Shown one piece after another: positions 26,581 to 36,183 of a DNA stretch of 64,000 bases. The stretch spans positions 39,289-103,288 of the forward strand of contig NZ_VOUA01000009.1 of the NCBI RefSeq assembly GCF_024372725.1, in the 5' to 3' direction. This DNA comes from Methanosarcina sp. KYL-1. Lineage in GTDB: Archaea > Halobacteriota > Methanosarcinia > Methanosarcinales > Methanosarcinaceae. The notes beneath the pieces are model-generated. The model worked only from the letters and a program-made list of their open reading frames with translations, was not told the DNA's origin and made no database searches. The first letter of the stretch is position 1. Every line of letters begins with the position of its first letter. A program made the translations under genes and the position numbers.

Positions 26581-28197
26581 GTCATCATAACTGCCTTTTT
26601 CCTCCGCAGCTAGAAAATCAAACCCCTGTTCTCCTGCGACCCGCTGCAGGTATTTTTCGATGTGGTTTCCTTCCTTTTTCGAAAAACCGGCATCTCTGGC
26701 GAGCCTGTCAAGCACCTTCTGGACCCCGGTCCCGTATTGCATCGCCTTTTTCTCCTTCTCGAGGAGTTCTCTGGGGAGCAGCCCTTCGGCTGCCTTTCGC
26801 AGGACGTATTTCCTGGTGTACCCGCAGGCTGTTTTCAGGACCTTGAGTTCCGGGCTGATCGCAAGCCCCGTTTTTATGACTTCCTTATCCAGGAAAGGCA
26901 CCCTGAGTTCCACGGCGTTTGCCATGGTGACCATATCGTCCCTTTCCAGGTTGATCCTTGAGATTTTTTCAATATCGGAGTAAATCTCCCGGTCGAGCAC
27001 ATCCGGTCCCTGTTCCAGAAAGCTCTCGTGCCGCCTGTATCCCCCGAAAAGTTCGTCTGCGCCCTGCCCTGTAAGAAGGACCCTCTTCCCATTCTCACTT
27101 GCGGTTTTTGCGACGATGTAAAGGGGAAGCCCTATGGCAATTTTCATCGGGTCCGCGGACTCGGTTGCGTAAATGACATGAGGGACTGCAGCTTCTATTT
27201 CTTCGGGCGAAAGGAAATGGACAAACAGGGAGTCTTTCATCCCGATCGCTTCGGCTGCGTACTCTGCCTGGGCAATGTCGTGGGAGCCGGGAAGGCCCAC
27301 CGCATAGAGGGTCACCTCCGGGTTTATGCACTTTGCAAGGGCTGCAACAAAAACGCTGTCTATCCCGCCTGAAAATGCAATTCCTGCCCCTGATGTAAGC
27401 CTGAGCTCCACAGCCTTTTCGAGGGCTGCCCTCAAACATGAAGCAGCTTCTTCCTCCCCTGAAATCCGTTTACCCGGCGGCCTGATTTTAAGGGACTTTA
27501 CTACTGTTTCCCCGGTTTTCGTGTTAAAACCCAGGACAGTTCCCGGGGGGAAAGCCTCGGTCTCAGGTCCAGTTTCAGGTCCAGTTTCAGGTCCGGCTTC
27601 AATCCCTCTCCCTAAAACTGCGAGGGCTTTTTTCTCGGAGGCGAAGTAGATTTGAGGTTTTTCCTTTTCTCCCCCATCTTCTGCTCCCTCTTCTTCCCTT
27701 TTTTTTTCTTCCTCTTTTTCTTCCTCTTTTTCTTCCTCTTTTTCCTCTTCTACTCCCTTCCTTATGCTGTAAAAAAGAGGTTTAACTCCCACCGGGTCCC
27801 GGGCAAGCACCAGTTCGTCGCCGCAGGTATATGCCAGGGCATAGTCCCCGTTTACGCGGGAAAGCACAGAGAAAACGGAATCTACAGGTGTTTTTCCTTC
27901 CTTTATCCGGGCCTCGATCATGGAAAAAAGCACTTCCGTGTCGGAATCTGTTTTGATGCCGTTTTCGGATGCCAGGTCCCTGAAATTAAATACCTCCCCA
28001 TTGAGCACGAGCGCCCCCTTTCTCACCAGGGGCTGGGGCATATCCCCGGTAATTTTCAGCAGGGTGTTTCCTATGCTTATGTTTCCGGAACTATAGGTCC
28101 CACAGGCATCAGGTCCCCTGTGCCCCAGGATTGCAAGCATTTTTTTCACATTTGATTCCCTGTCAGGGATCCCGGCAGCTCCGGCTATTCCGCACAT
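26575..28197 (-). CDS. asnB: Asparagine synthetase (glutamine-hydrolysing), AsnB type
   Basis: A 540-residue class II glutamine amidotransferase. After Met removal Cys2 (MCGIAG) is the N-terminal nucleophile; RGPDACG and LNGEVFNF are the glutaminase contacts. The synthetase half has the PP-loop SGGIDSV and GQGADELFGGYRRH. Two insertions between the halves are low-complexity: a Glu/Lys stretch and a PET-repeat from a 12-bp tandem repeat (27560-27600). The ATG at 28197 is chosen over GTG 28203 because it places Cys2 correctly and AGGTGTGA lies just upstream. Confidence 0.9.
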   Translation of the reverse strand: MCGIAGAAGIPDRESNVKKMLAILGHRGPDACGTYSSGNISIGNTLLKITGDMPQPLVRKGALVLNGEVFNFRDLASENGIKTDSDTEVLFSMIEARIKEGKTPVDSVFSVLSRVNGDYALAYTCGDELVLARDPVGVKPLFYSIRKGVEEEKEEEKEEEKEEEKKREEEGAEDGGEKEKPQIYFASEKKALAVLGRGIEAGPETGPETGPETEAFPPGTVLGFNTKTGETVVKSLKIRPPGKRISGEEEAASCLRAALEKAVELRLTSGAGIAFSGGIDSVFVAALAKCINPEVTLYAVGLPGSHDIAQAEYAAEAIGMKDSLFVHFLSPEEIEAAVPHVIYATESADPMKIAIGLPLYIVAKTASENGKRVLLTGQGADELFGGYRRHESFLEQGPDVLDREIYSDIEKISRINLERDDMVTMANAVELRVPFLDKEVIKTGLAISPELKVLKTACGYTRKYVLRKAAEGLLPRELLEKEKKAMQYGTGVQKVLDRLARDAGFSKKEGNHIEKYLQRVAGEQGFDFLAAEEKGSYDDS

Positions 28198-28385
28198 GGT
28201 CACACCTTTTTCGTTTCGATTCGGGTTATACAGGTTATCTATCCCTATTTATTATTTTGCCATTTTTGGAGTCAGGCCCGTTAATTAAGAACCCCTCCAC
28301 ATCCGGGACATGGGAAACTTGCTTTCCGCTTCAAGCTGCCCAGCCCGCGTTTTTGCTTCCAATAATCTGTTTCTCCGGGGTTCCT

Positions 28386-28458
28386 GTAAGATCGAGCCCT
28401 GAAGATCTTACCCGGTACACTCACCGGTTGCGCGGGCGCAACCGGCCCTTTCTTTAAA
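28386..28458 (-). repeat. CCGG-hairpin repeat, copy 5
   Basis: Minus strand: AAAGGGCCGGTTGCGC / GCGCAACCGG perfect stem, GTGAGTGTACCGGG, then GGGCTCGATCTTACAGG as in copy 2. It pairs divergently with copy 6. Confidence 0.68.
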
Positions 28459-28770
28459 TTTGGAAAAAAGCATAAATTATTCGGACTTGAAATTTGGGCC
28501 ACGTCCTTGAGTTATTGATCAAATCTGAAAAAACGGGCACATAGCAGGCATATTAGCCGTTAATTTCCATACTTGAAATCCATTCCTCTGCTTACGAGTT
28601 TCAGTAAATGACCATGAAACCGAAATTCTTTTCGGCAATATCCTCTGGAAGACTGCATAGAGACTGTTATACTATCACGAAACACTATCTTTAAACGCGG
28701 AACTGCTGGTTTTGTAGCTTTTGATTTCCTCTTAGGGCTGCGTAGAGGCTGTGTATCCAAAGTTTCTTTT
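28459..28770. other. Centre between divergent hairpin repeats 5 and 6
   Basis: No gene is supported; several short frames lack start signals. AT-rich. Confidence 0.45.
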
Positions 28771-28832
28771 TTCAGGACTTCATGAAAAGGCCGGATACTT
28801 CGTATCCGGTGAGAACGCGGGGTTCTGCACGG
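28771..28832 (+). repeat. CCGG-hairpin repeat, copy 6
   Basis: TTCAGGACTTCATGAAAAGG, perfect stem CCGGATAC-TTC-GTATCCGG, GTGAGAACGCGGGGTTCTGCA. Confidence 0.72.
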
Positions 28833-29061
28833 TTTAAAATAAAAACGGAATCCCGGCTAAGCAGCTATAACTGTGAAAACAAAGGTTATCGGTGGATCTA
28901 ATTAATCCTCTTAAAACCAGGGTTGTGATCCGGTCTTCAGCAGAAGTGAATGACTTTAAAAAAGAGAACAGTTCGTTTTTAAGCTTCGGACTCTGAATTT
29001 CGGGTTACAAATTTTCTGTCCTTAATTGACTTTCAAGCTTACCTGATCCTTTGAGCTTTTC

Positions 29062-29292
29062 TCATCCTCCTGACTCTTCCCGCACTAGCTCTACGGCATA
29101 CAGGGGGTCTCCCTGCAGGGCTGCAAAGGGGTTCCTTGCGCTTTTTTCGTCGCCGAGCCAGATTGAGTTCGCACAGTAGAGGCAGCAGCAGCGTGTAGAA
29201 TAAAGGTTGTTTACGGGTTTGTATTCCGTGCAGCAACTGCTGCCTCTCAGGATTCCGTGTTTACAGAGGACGAGTTGTCTTGTCAGGTGCAA
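29062..29292 (-). CDS. Possible small cysteine-rich protein
   Basis: A 76-residue frame from TTG 29292 with a non-random cysteine pattern: CKHG, SSCC and RCCCLYC, followed by SIWLGDEKSARNPFAALQGDP. This could be a metal-binding peptide. The start codon is weak (AGGA is immediately upstream) and no family is recognised. It could also be the remnant of a longer gene. Confidence 0.3.
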   Translation of the reverse strand: MHLTRQLVLCKHGILRGSSCCTEYKPVNNLYSTRCCCLYCANSIWLGDEKSARNPFAALQGDPLYAVELVREESGG

Positions 29293-29592
29293 ATCCTATT
29301 CCATACTATCCTGTTTATAATCCAGGCTATCCGGTTCTTTGAAGTACAGAATTTCACCCCAATTATAAATTGGGTTTATATACTTTTAAAACTTTCTGAA
29401 TTTGTACTTTAATTATATAATTACCTAGTTCGGGTTCATGGGGGCAGAAGGAGCAAAACAGGAAGCATCAGGCATTCAGGCTTTGAGGAATACATATATT
29501 GGCCCCGGCAAAGGAAGCTTTTTATGTGTGCTCTCCGATATACGCAACGTTTTTAAGCATCTTATATTTATTATTGTGCAGACCGGTAATTG

Positions 29593-29656
29593 TTTACCTG
29601 CAAAGTTTCCTTGACCGCGCATTGATCGAGCATCAGGTCCTCTAAGGGCAGGTAAA
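29593..29656 (+). promoter_or_regulatory. Long nested hairpin in the purS leader
   Basis: TTTACCTGC (29593-29601) pairs perfectly with GCAGGTAAA (29648-29656). Inside it CCTT/AAGG (29609-29612 with 29644-29647), GACC/GGTC (29613-29616 with 29636-29639) and TGAT/ATCA (29623-29626 with 29632-29635) are co-axial. A TATA-like CTTATATTTA lies at about 29552-29562, so the hairpin would sit near the 5' end of a roughly 190-nt purS leader. Its ligand or function is unknown. Confidence 0.5.
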
Positions 29657-29772
29657 TATCCAGTTAATTTGAAAATCCAGTAATTTAAAAATCCAGTTAA
29701 TCTGAATATCCGATTAATTACCTGATTTAAAGATCCGATTGATTAATTGATCCAAAATAGAGGCTTACAGAG

Positions 29773-30024
29773 ATGCAGTACCAGGCAACAGTAAGAATCG
29801 AACAGAAAGCAGGCATGCTTGACCCTGAAGGCACCACCGCAAAAAGGGCACTCGGACACCTTGGCTACGAAGTCAGCAGCGTAAAGACCGCAAAGCTGTA
29901 CGAAATCGTTCTCGAGGCCGAATCCGCCGAAGTTGCGGAGAAGAAAGTCGATGAGATGTGCCAGAAGCTTATCGCAAACCCCATCATCCACAACTACACA
30001 ATCGGGCTCAAGGAGCTTAACTGA
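29773..30024 (+). CDS. purS: Phosphoribosylformylglycinamidine synthase subunit PurS
   Basis: An 83-residue small subunit of the three-part FGAM synthase that converts FGAR to FGAM in purine synthesis. It has the PurS signature RIEQKAGMLDPEGTTAKRALGHLG-type N-terminal strand-helix and the closing NPIIHNY. PurS bridges PurQ and PurL. purQ follows 85 bp downstream; purL is not in the window. Upstream is a long leader containing a nested hairpin. Confidence 0.95.
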   Translation: MQYQATVRIEQKAGMLDPEGTTAKRALGHLGYEVSSVKTAKLYEIVLEAESAEVAEKKVDEMCQKLIANPIIHNYTIGLKELN

Positions 30025-30109
30025 GCAGGCTTTTGAGCGGATGTACGGCGGGATAAGGGACTGAAACGCTGAGAAGGCTTAACAGGCTGAAGAAAATCGA
30101 GGGATAAAA

Positions 30110-30808
30110 ATGAAGATTGCCATTATTCAGTTCGGGGGCACAAACTGCGACTTAGACGTGCTTCACGTCTTAACGGAGGTCGTAGGTGTGGACGCCGAAA
30201 CTGTCTGGTACAAGCAGGAAACCCTGGACGGTTTTGACGGGGTTGTGGTTCCTGGTGGTTTTTCCTATGGGGACTACCTCAGGGCAGGGGCCATTGCCGC
30301 CCGCACTCCGATCATGGACTCCGTAAAGAAGCTTGCAGCCGAAGGAAAACCCGTGCTCGGGATCTGCAACGGCTTCCAGGTGCTCACCGAAGCCCGGCTC
30401 CTTGAAGGGGCCCTGACCACCAACCAGTACCCGAAGTTCAGGTGCCACGGGACCTGCCTCAGGGTCGAGACAAAAGACACGCCCTTTACCTCGAAGTTCA
30501 GGAAAGGCGAGGTCATAAGGATGCCGATTGCCCATATGGAAGGCCAGTTCTACGCCGAAGAAGCCGTCCTGGCAGAACTTGACGAAAACGAGCAGGTCGT
30601 CTTCCGCTACGTGGACGAAAACGGAAAAGTAACGGACGAAGCCAACCCCAACGGCTCCCTGGAAAACATCGCAGGGATCGTAAACACGAACAGGAACGTC
30701 TTCGGGCTCATGCCCCACCCGGAAAGGGCCTCCGAAGCCATCCTCGGCTCCGACGACGGGCGCAGGCTCTTTGAGTCCATGGCAGACTACATCACCGGGA
30801 ATTTCTGA
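30110..30808 (+). CDS. purQ: Phosphoribosylformylglycinamidine synthase subunit PurQ (glutaminase)
   Basis: A 232-residue class I glutamine amidotransferase that supplies ammonia to FGAM synthase. The nucleophile elbow GICNGFQ holds the catalytic Cys, PGGFSYGDYLRAGAIA forms the oxyanion region, and MPHPER near the C-terminus supplies the catalytic His and Glu. GAGGGA precedes the ATG at 30110. It forms an operon with purS. Confidence 0.96.
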   Translation: MKIAIIQFGGTNCDLDVLHVLTEVVGVDAETVWYKQETLDGFDGVVVPGGFSYGDYLRAGAIAARTPIMDSVKKLAAEGKPVLGICNGFQVLTEARLLEGALTTNQYPKFRCHGTCLRVETKDTPFTSKFRKGEVIRMPIAHMEGQFYAEEAVLAELDENEQVVFRYVDENGKVTDEANPNGSLENIAGIVNTNRNVFGLMPHPERASEAILGSDDGRRLFESMADYITGNF

Positions 30809-30951
30809 AAACTGCAGAGAATTTTTGAAAATTCTCTCCTTTTTTCATTTTCAATTTAATTTTCTTTACTTTTTCTAATTCTTCTCTTTCCGGGTCTTTC
30901 CTTTCTGGATCTTTTCGTCTCTATTCTTTCCTTTCCTCTTCTTCTTTGAAC

Positions 30952-31806
30952 TTACAGCTCATTATACCGGATTTCCGTTATCCGAAGCCGGGCATACTCT
31001 GACTCTCCGCCTGCAAGGTTCCAGGCAGCTATGGCTTCGGTCGGGACCAGTATCCCGTCGAACTCCCTGTAGTTATTGAAGTATCCGGTCCACTCGTCGA
31101 GATAATATTTTCCTTTAACTTCCCGGTATTTCTCCCGGGTCGTGACCTTCGTGACCTCGCCTTTCTCGTTGAATGTAAAGACTGCAGAAACTTTTAGCCC
31201 CCTGTCTCTGATGGTTGCCCGGGCCGAGTTTGAGTCTATTGCTTTCCATTCGATGTTGTCGGCAGCAAGGGCGGTCGGGAACCAGGGGGCTTCCGAGAGG
31301 TACCTGAAAAGCGAGGAAACGTCCATTTCAGGCCCCTTTGCATCTGCGGCAGTTATTGCTGAAAAAGGCTTTATCAGCATGTTTCCTTTACCGCTGTAGT
31401 ATTTGTCCCGGGCGTCAATCCATACAGGGCCTTTTTTCACCCGGGCTTTCCAGATAAATGCGGGTTCCCCCGAAGTAAAATACTGCTCTGCAGAGAGGGG
31501 CATCCAGGCCTGCCCTTCTTTTGGCCTGAAAAGGCCGGTCTGCGTCAGAATGGCCGATTTGATATATGGCTGCCCGGCTTTCATCACATGCCTAAAATAG
31601 CGCTGCACAGGCTCGGGGTAAGCCTCAATTTGAGAACAGGAAAATGCTCTGTCAGGAGTTGAAGCTGAGATTTCGGCAAGGGCTTCTATCTCCTCTTCTA
31701 TCTTCCTGTTAAATAGGTGGCTGTTTACCTCAAGCACAACAAAAAGTACAAAAATAAAGAAAAGAAAGAGGCCGAAAAGGAGCTCTATAATTTTTATTTC
31801 CATCAT
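30952..31806 (-). CDS. DUF6544-like membrane-anchored protein
   Basis: A 284-residue protein with one N-terminal membrane helix (residues about 8-27) and a soluble domain. Motifs PEPVQRYFRHVMKAGQPYI and PSLFRYLSEAPWFPTALA-like resemble the DUF6544 family, whose members have no assigned activity. The soluble part may lie outside the membrane. It is a single gene, convergent with purQ. Confidence 0.7.
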   Translation of the reverse strand: MMEIKIIELLFGLFLFFIFVLFVVLEVNSHLFNRKIEEEIEALAEISASTPDRAFSCSQIEAYPEPVQRYFRHVMKAGQPYIKSAILTQTGLFRPKEGQAWMPLSAEQYFTSGEPAFIWKARVKKGPVWIDARDKYYSGKGNMLIKPFSAITAADAKGPEMDVSSLFRYLSEAPWFPTALAADNIEWKAIDSNSARATIRDRGLKVSAVFTFNEKGEVTKVTTREKYREVKGKYYLDEWTGYFNNYREFDGILVPTEAIAAWNLAGGESEYARLRITEIRYNEL

Positions 31807-32209
31807 AGCTTATTTTTTATTAGTTGATTTTAAAAGTTAGCTTAATAAACATTTTTTCAATGTTTTCATATTGCTTGATTTTGATTTTCAATCTGTTTGG
31901 TTTTCATTTAAAGCCCGGGTAAAATTCCCTTCAATCGGGTTTTGTTGACCCCCTGGTAAGGATGTTTTTTCAGAATCAGTGCTTCAAAAGCTATTTCTTT
32001 CATTCTTCACGAGTATTACAACGAAATTATATTTCATGTTTTATTATTTTGAGGCTGTGCCGGACAGGAGCCAGGGCTCCACAGGCGGGTATTTGCAATG
32101 GGTCCGAACTTAAAGGGTTCTAACTGAAAAACAGATTCGGATGGAAAGGCCGGGACTAAAGGGATAAGGAAAGGGCCCGGGTAGGAAAGAACTTCAAGGG
32201 GTTTGCCGG
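31807..32209. other. Divergent gap between DUF6544 and subtilase genes
   Basis: AT-rich to about 32040, then GC-richer leader sequence for the protease. No gene, repeat or clear structure seen. Confidence 0.5.
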
Positions 32210-35053
32210 GTGGAAATCGGAAGACAGCGGATTTTTTGCTTAATCGTGTTTTCTATTTTGCTGTCGGTTGCAGGTGTTTTCTTGAAGCCGGGCCCTGCAG
32301 CGGGAAATGTTTACAACTTCGATCCTGCAAGCTCTTGCAATAGCTCCGCGAATCTCAGCCAAAAAATCCCTGGAGAAAACAACTCTTTTTCTGGAAATTT
32401 TAAAAACCTGTCAGAGCTCTCAAACCTTACTTACGTCTCTTCCGTTTTTTGGAATGCCGGCGCCGGGGACCTGAGCCCTGCCCGGAAAAAGCTTTCATCC
32501 GACCTGCTCCAGCTTACGGATTCCAGCTTCCTGCCGGAAGGCTGCAGCCAGGAAGAACTGAAGGTGCAGATGGAATACTTAAAGCAGATGAAACGTTCAG
32601 GAGAGCCGGGAGGAGAACCTGAAGTAGAGACGGGAGTAGGGGCGGGAGGAGAACCGGGAAGAGAGCCGGGGGAAGAGCCTGGAGGAGAACCGGGAGAAGG
32701 ACATTATGACATCCGGGATTTTAACGGGGGTTCGGGCTCAGGAGAACTTGTTCATGTGTATGTGCAGTTTTCTTCCGGGAGCACGCATGCTGCAGACTCT
32801 TACGTATCAGGAGTTACGGGCAGGGACGAAGCTAACGGCCTGCTTTCGGCCTGGGTGGAAACCGGAAATCTTGAACCCCTGGCGTCCCTGGAAACCGTGC
32901 GCTGCATCAGGCCGGTCATGCCGCCTGTCGTAAGGGCCGGGCCTGTTGTTACGGAAGGGGATATGATACTCAGGTCTGCCGAAGTCAGGAGACGCTCCGG
33001 CCTGACAGGGGAGGGCATAAAAATAGGGGTCATTTCGGATGGAGTGGACAGCTTCTCCGAAGCCGTGGCAGCCGGCGAGCTCCCTTCCGACGTGCAGGTC
33101 CTGAGCAATACGGAAGGAGGGGACGAGGGGACGGCGATGCTTGAAATTATCCACGACCTTGCTCCGGGGGCGGAGTTGTATTTCCATGATGCCGGAAACA
33201 GCACCATAGCCTTTAACGGCGCCGTCGATGAGCTTGCTGCGGCTGGCTGCGATATTATCTGCGACGACATAGGGTGGATCTTCGAGCCATTTTTTGAAGA
33301 CGGTATCGTTGCCTCCCATGTGCGGGAAGAGGTCGAAAGAAGGGGCATCCTCTACGTCAGCGCTGCAGGCAACTCCGCACAGGCCCATTACCAGGGAGAA
33401 TACCAGCCTCATACCTCCGGTTTTCATGATTTCAGCGGGGGAGAAGGGAACCTCAAGGAACTTTATGTAAACCTGCCCCCGGGCGGGCTAATCGTGGTGG
33501 TCCTCGAGTGGAACGACAGCTGGAATGCCTCTTCCAATAACTATGACCTCTTCCTTGCAGAGGTGGAAACAGGAGATCTCCTGGCCGCAAGCACCTTTGT
33601 CCAGGACGGAAACGCCTCCCCTCTTGAATATGTGGCATACACAAACGTTGGACCTGATTCTATCGATGCTGCCGTGCTTGTCCGGAAGGTCAGCGGCCAG
33701 GCAAAAGTGCTTGAGGTCTATATGTACCCCTTCGGAGCCGTCCCCTACGCCAATAACCTTGTCGAAAACGACTCCATTTTCGGGCACCCTGCGGCCCCCG
33801 GCGTAATCAGTGTGGGAGCAATCGATGCCGCAGACCCGGAAAATGATGAGATCGAACCGTATTCTTCCAGGGGCCCTGTGTCCATCTACTATCCCGCCTT
33901 CGAACTCCGGCAAAAACCGGACGTGTGCGGGGTTGACGGGGTAAAGGTTTCCGGCTCAGGCGGTTTTTCTTCCGGCTTCTTCGGGACAAGCGCGTCAGCT
34001 CCGCATATTGCAGGGCTTGCAGGCCTTATCTGGAGCGGTTATCCTGAAAAACCGGGCACGGAAATCCGGGCCAGTCTACTCGAAACGGCCCTCGGGCTCG
34101 GGGCCCCTGTCCCAAACAATGTTTTCGGATACGGACGTGCTGATGCCCTCTCCATGTACCTGGGGCTTCTGCCTCCCCTCCCGGCTGCAAATTTTACGGC
34201 AAACAGGACTTCGGGCTCCGCTCCTCTTACGGTGCAGTTTACGGACCTTTCTGAAAACGTGACCTTCCCGGAAAATACCAGCCTTGAAAATTCCACACTA
34301 TATGAAAACTCCACCCTCTGGGAATGGGATGTTGACGGGGATTCCGTGCCTGACTACAGCATCCGGAACCCGGTACATACCTACACGCAGCCCGGTTCTT
34401 ACAACGTTACCCTCACCGTGAGTAATGCCGCAGGCCAGGATACCCTGACAAAACCCGGGTACATAACTGTCCTGTCCCCGGTTGCGGAGGGGGAAAGACT
34501 CCTGCTCTACCCGGGCTGGAACTTAATCTCCGTGCCCTATTTCCTGAAAGATGCTTCCGCAGCCCATGTGCTGGAAGGAGTCGATTACGCTTCCCTCCTT
34601 TACTATGACGCAGGAAGCGGAGCCTGGGAAACACCCCTTACCCTTGAGCCCCTGAAAGCCTACTGGCTCCGGGTCAATGCCACGGAAGCCTTAACAGTCC
34701 CTTTTGAGAGGCTCGAACGCCAGCCTGCAGAAGTTCCGGTATCTCCGCCTTCGATCAGGGTCTACAAAGGCTGGAACGCCATAGGGTGCATGGACCCAAA
34801 TGTCCCGGGGTACGCAGACCCGAACGGCATGATTTCTGCCGAGCTGGCCTTAAAGAATATCGATTCCTCCTATGTCTGTATCCTGGGACCCTGGGACCCG
34901 GTTAGCAAAACATACGTATACAGGGGCTGCAATGGGAAATGCGGGATGATTTCAGGAAAGTACATCGGGACAGATGTGTTTGAGATGGAACCCTATAGAG
35001 GGTACTGGGTCTTTGCAGTGGAAAACGCTACCCTGGCCGGTTTTACGAGTTAA
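32210..35053 (+). CDS. Secreted subtilase-like S8 peptidase with PKD domain
   Basis: A 947-residue exported protein: signal peptide about 8-28, a Glu/Gly/Pro-rich repeat (about 130-165), the peptidase domain (about 240-660), a PKD domain (FTANRTSGSAPLTVQFTDLS ... WEWDVDGDSVPDY) near 665-760, and two C-terminal GWNLISVPY / GWNAIGC modules seen in methanosarcinal surface proteins. The catalytic Asp (GVISDGVDS), oxyanion Asn (SAAGNS) and Ser (GTSASAPHIAGLAG) are present. The usual HGT histidine is replaced: the aligned stretch reads GDEGTAMLEIIHDLAPGA. It starts at GTG 32210 with AAGGGG about eight bases upstream. Confidence 0.85.
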   Translation: MEIGRQRIFCLIVFSILLSVAGVFLKPGPAAGNVYNFDPASSCNSSANLSQKIPGENNSFSGNFKNLSELSNLTYVSSVFWNAGAGDLSPARKKLSSDLLQLTDSSFLPEGCSQEELKVQMEYLKQMKRSGEPGGEPEVETGVGAGGEPGREPGEEPGGEPGEGHYDIRDFNGGSGSGELVHVYVQFSSGSTHAADSYVSGVTGRDEANGLLSAWVETGNLEPLASLETVRCIRPVMPPVVRAGPVVTEGDMILRSAEVRRRSGLTGEGIKIGVISDGVDSFSEAVAAGELPSDVQVLSNTEGGDEGTAMLEIIHDLAPGAELYFHDAGNSTIAFNGAVDELAAAGCDIICDDIGWIFEPFFEDGIVASHVREEVERRGILYVSAAGNSAQAHYQGEYQPHTSGFHDFSGGEGNLKELYVNLPPGGLIVVVLEWNDSWNASSNNYDLFLAEVETGDLLAASTFVQDGNASPLEYVAYTNVGPDSIDAAVLVRKVSGQAKVLEVYMYPFGAVPYANNLVENDSIFGHPAAPGVISVGAIDAADPENDEIEPYSSRGPVSIYYPAFELRQKPDVCGVDGVKVSGSGGFSSGFFGTSASAPHIAGLAGLIWSGYPEKPGTEIRASLLETALGLGAPVPNNVFGYGRADALSMYLGLLPPLPAANFTANRTSGSAPLTVQFTDLSENVTFPENTSLENSTLYENSTLWEWDVDGDSVPDYSIRNPVHTYTQPGSYNVTLTVSNAAGQDTLTKPGYITVLSPVAEGERLLLYPGWNLISVPYFLKDASAAHVLEGVDYASLLYYDAGSGAWETPLTLEPLKAYWLRVNATEALTVPFERLERQPAEVPVSPPSIRVYKGWNAIGCMDPNVPGYADPNGMISAELALKNIDSSYVCILGPWDPVSKTYVYRGCNGKCGMISGKYIGTDVFEMEPYRGYWVFAVENATLAGFTS

Positions 35054-35169
35054 AGTGGGGGTGTGAATTTAAATAGTGGATGTGATTCAGGTCGGTATCA
35101 CAAATTTTTATACTATCCTTTTCCGAAAAATGAATAAAGCCCCGAGCACGCAATTTCTTTTTTATATTC

Positions 35170-35232
35170 TTTTTCAGGAAAAGGCCGGTTGCATACGCAA
35201 CCGGTGAGTATGCGGGGTTCGATTTACAGGGA
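35170..35232 (+). repeat. CCGG-hairpin repeat, copy 7
   Basis: TTTTTCAGGAAAAGG, perfect stem CCGGTTGC-ATAC-GCAACCGG, GTGAGTATGCGGGG, then TTCGATTTACAGG. It lies between the convergent protease and rnhB genes. Confidence 0.7.
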
Positions 35233-35292
35233 GATGCCAGCAGTTCAGTGAGTCTTTCCGAAGTATTTCATTCAGTTTCCGAAGTATTTCAT

Positions 35293-35955
35293 TCAGCTTT
35301 TTTTCAGTTCGTCTTTTATGTTTTCCACAGTCTGCCAGGACTGCCTGACGATGTCCGGGAACTTTCCGTCGTGCTCACGGGCCCAGTCCAGCAAAAAAGC
35401 TCGGGTTTTCGGGTCCGAGGGGTACCCGCTTCCGAAGTCCATCTTCCATTCCTTTTTAAGTTCCTCGATCAGTTCGTCCCTGCGGACCTTGGCGAGGATC
35501 GAGGCTGCCGAGACTACGGGGTAGATAGCGTCTGCCTGGTGCATTGAGATGATTTCGATTTTCTTTGCGTGTGCGGGGCTGCTTTTTGCATACTGGCTGC
35601 GGAGGTTTTCTGCAAAACGTTCGGCTTTTACGTCGGCAGCGTCCGCATACACTTTATCGGGTTTGAGCTGTTCAAGGACTTTTGCGAAACAGACCACCAT
35701 GATCTCGTTCATGGTCATGATTTTCCGGAGCTCATCGATCTGGGAGGGGCTGACTTCCAGGACGAAAAAGCCGTCTGCATGTTTTTTGATCTGGGTGGCT
35801 AGCTGCTCCCTTTTTTTCGGCGTAAGCTTCTTGGAGTCCGCAACCCCCAGCACCTTGAGGATATGGGATTTTGATTCGTCGATCTTTACGCCTCCGATGC
35901 ACATTGGCCCGATTACCGGGCCTTTTCCGGCTTCATCGATTCCTGCGATTATCAT
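35293..35955 (-). CDS. rnhB: Ribonuclease HII
   Basis: A 220-residue RNase H-fold enzyme that removes ribonucleotides and RNA primers from DNA. The first catalytic pair is in GIDEAGKGPVIGPM (D7, E8), another Asp in KVYADAADVKAE, and the HQADAIYPVVSAASILAKV motif is typical of type 2 enzymes. GGAGACAG precedes the ATG. It is divergent from pheT. Confidence 0.95.
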   Translation of the reverse strand: MIIAGIDEAGKGPVIGPMCIGGVKIDESKSHILKVLGVADSKKLTPKKREQLATQIKKHADGFFVLEVSPSQIDELRKIMTMNEIMVVCFAKVLEQLKPDKVYADAADVKAERFAENLRSQYAKSSPAHAKKIEIISMHQADAIYPVVSAASILAKVRRDELIEELKKEWKMDFGSGYPSDPKTRAFLLDWAREHDGKFPDIVRQSWQTVENIKDELKKS

Positions 35956-36183
35956 AATAGGACTGTCTCCTGATTTAAGGGGAAAGAACGGTTTTTGCTT
36001 ATTAATAATTGTTTCTTTTCCAGAGATTCATTTCCTGTCTTTACAGGTGTCTCTAGAGGTGTCCTTACAGGTGTCTTTATAGGGGAGAGTATTTTCCAGG
36101 CATGCCCGGAAACAAAAGCATTAAATCTGAAGTTGAATATTTTTGGGGTTAAGTTAGCTAGCAACAGATGAGATGAATTTTCC

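Noticed and set aside
35170..35232. tRNA-like GGGGTTCGATTTAC
   Set aside because: Resembles a T-arm but no acceptor stem, D-arm or anticodon arm can be drawn; it is part of the CCGG repeat.
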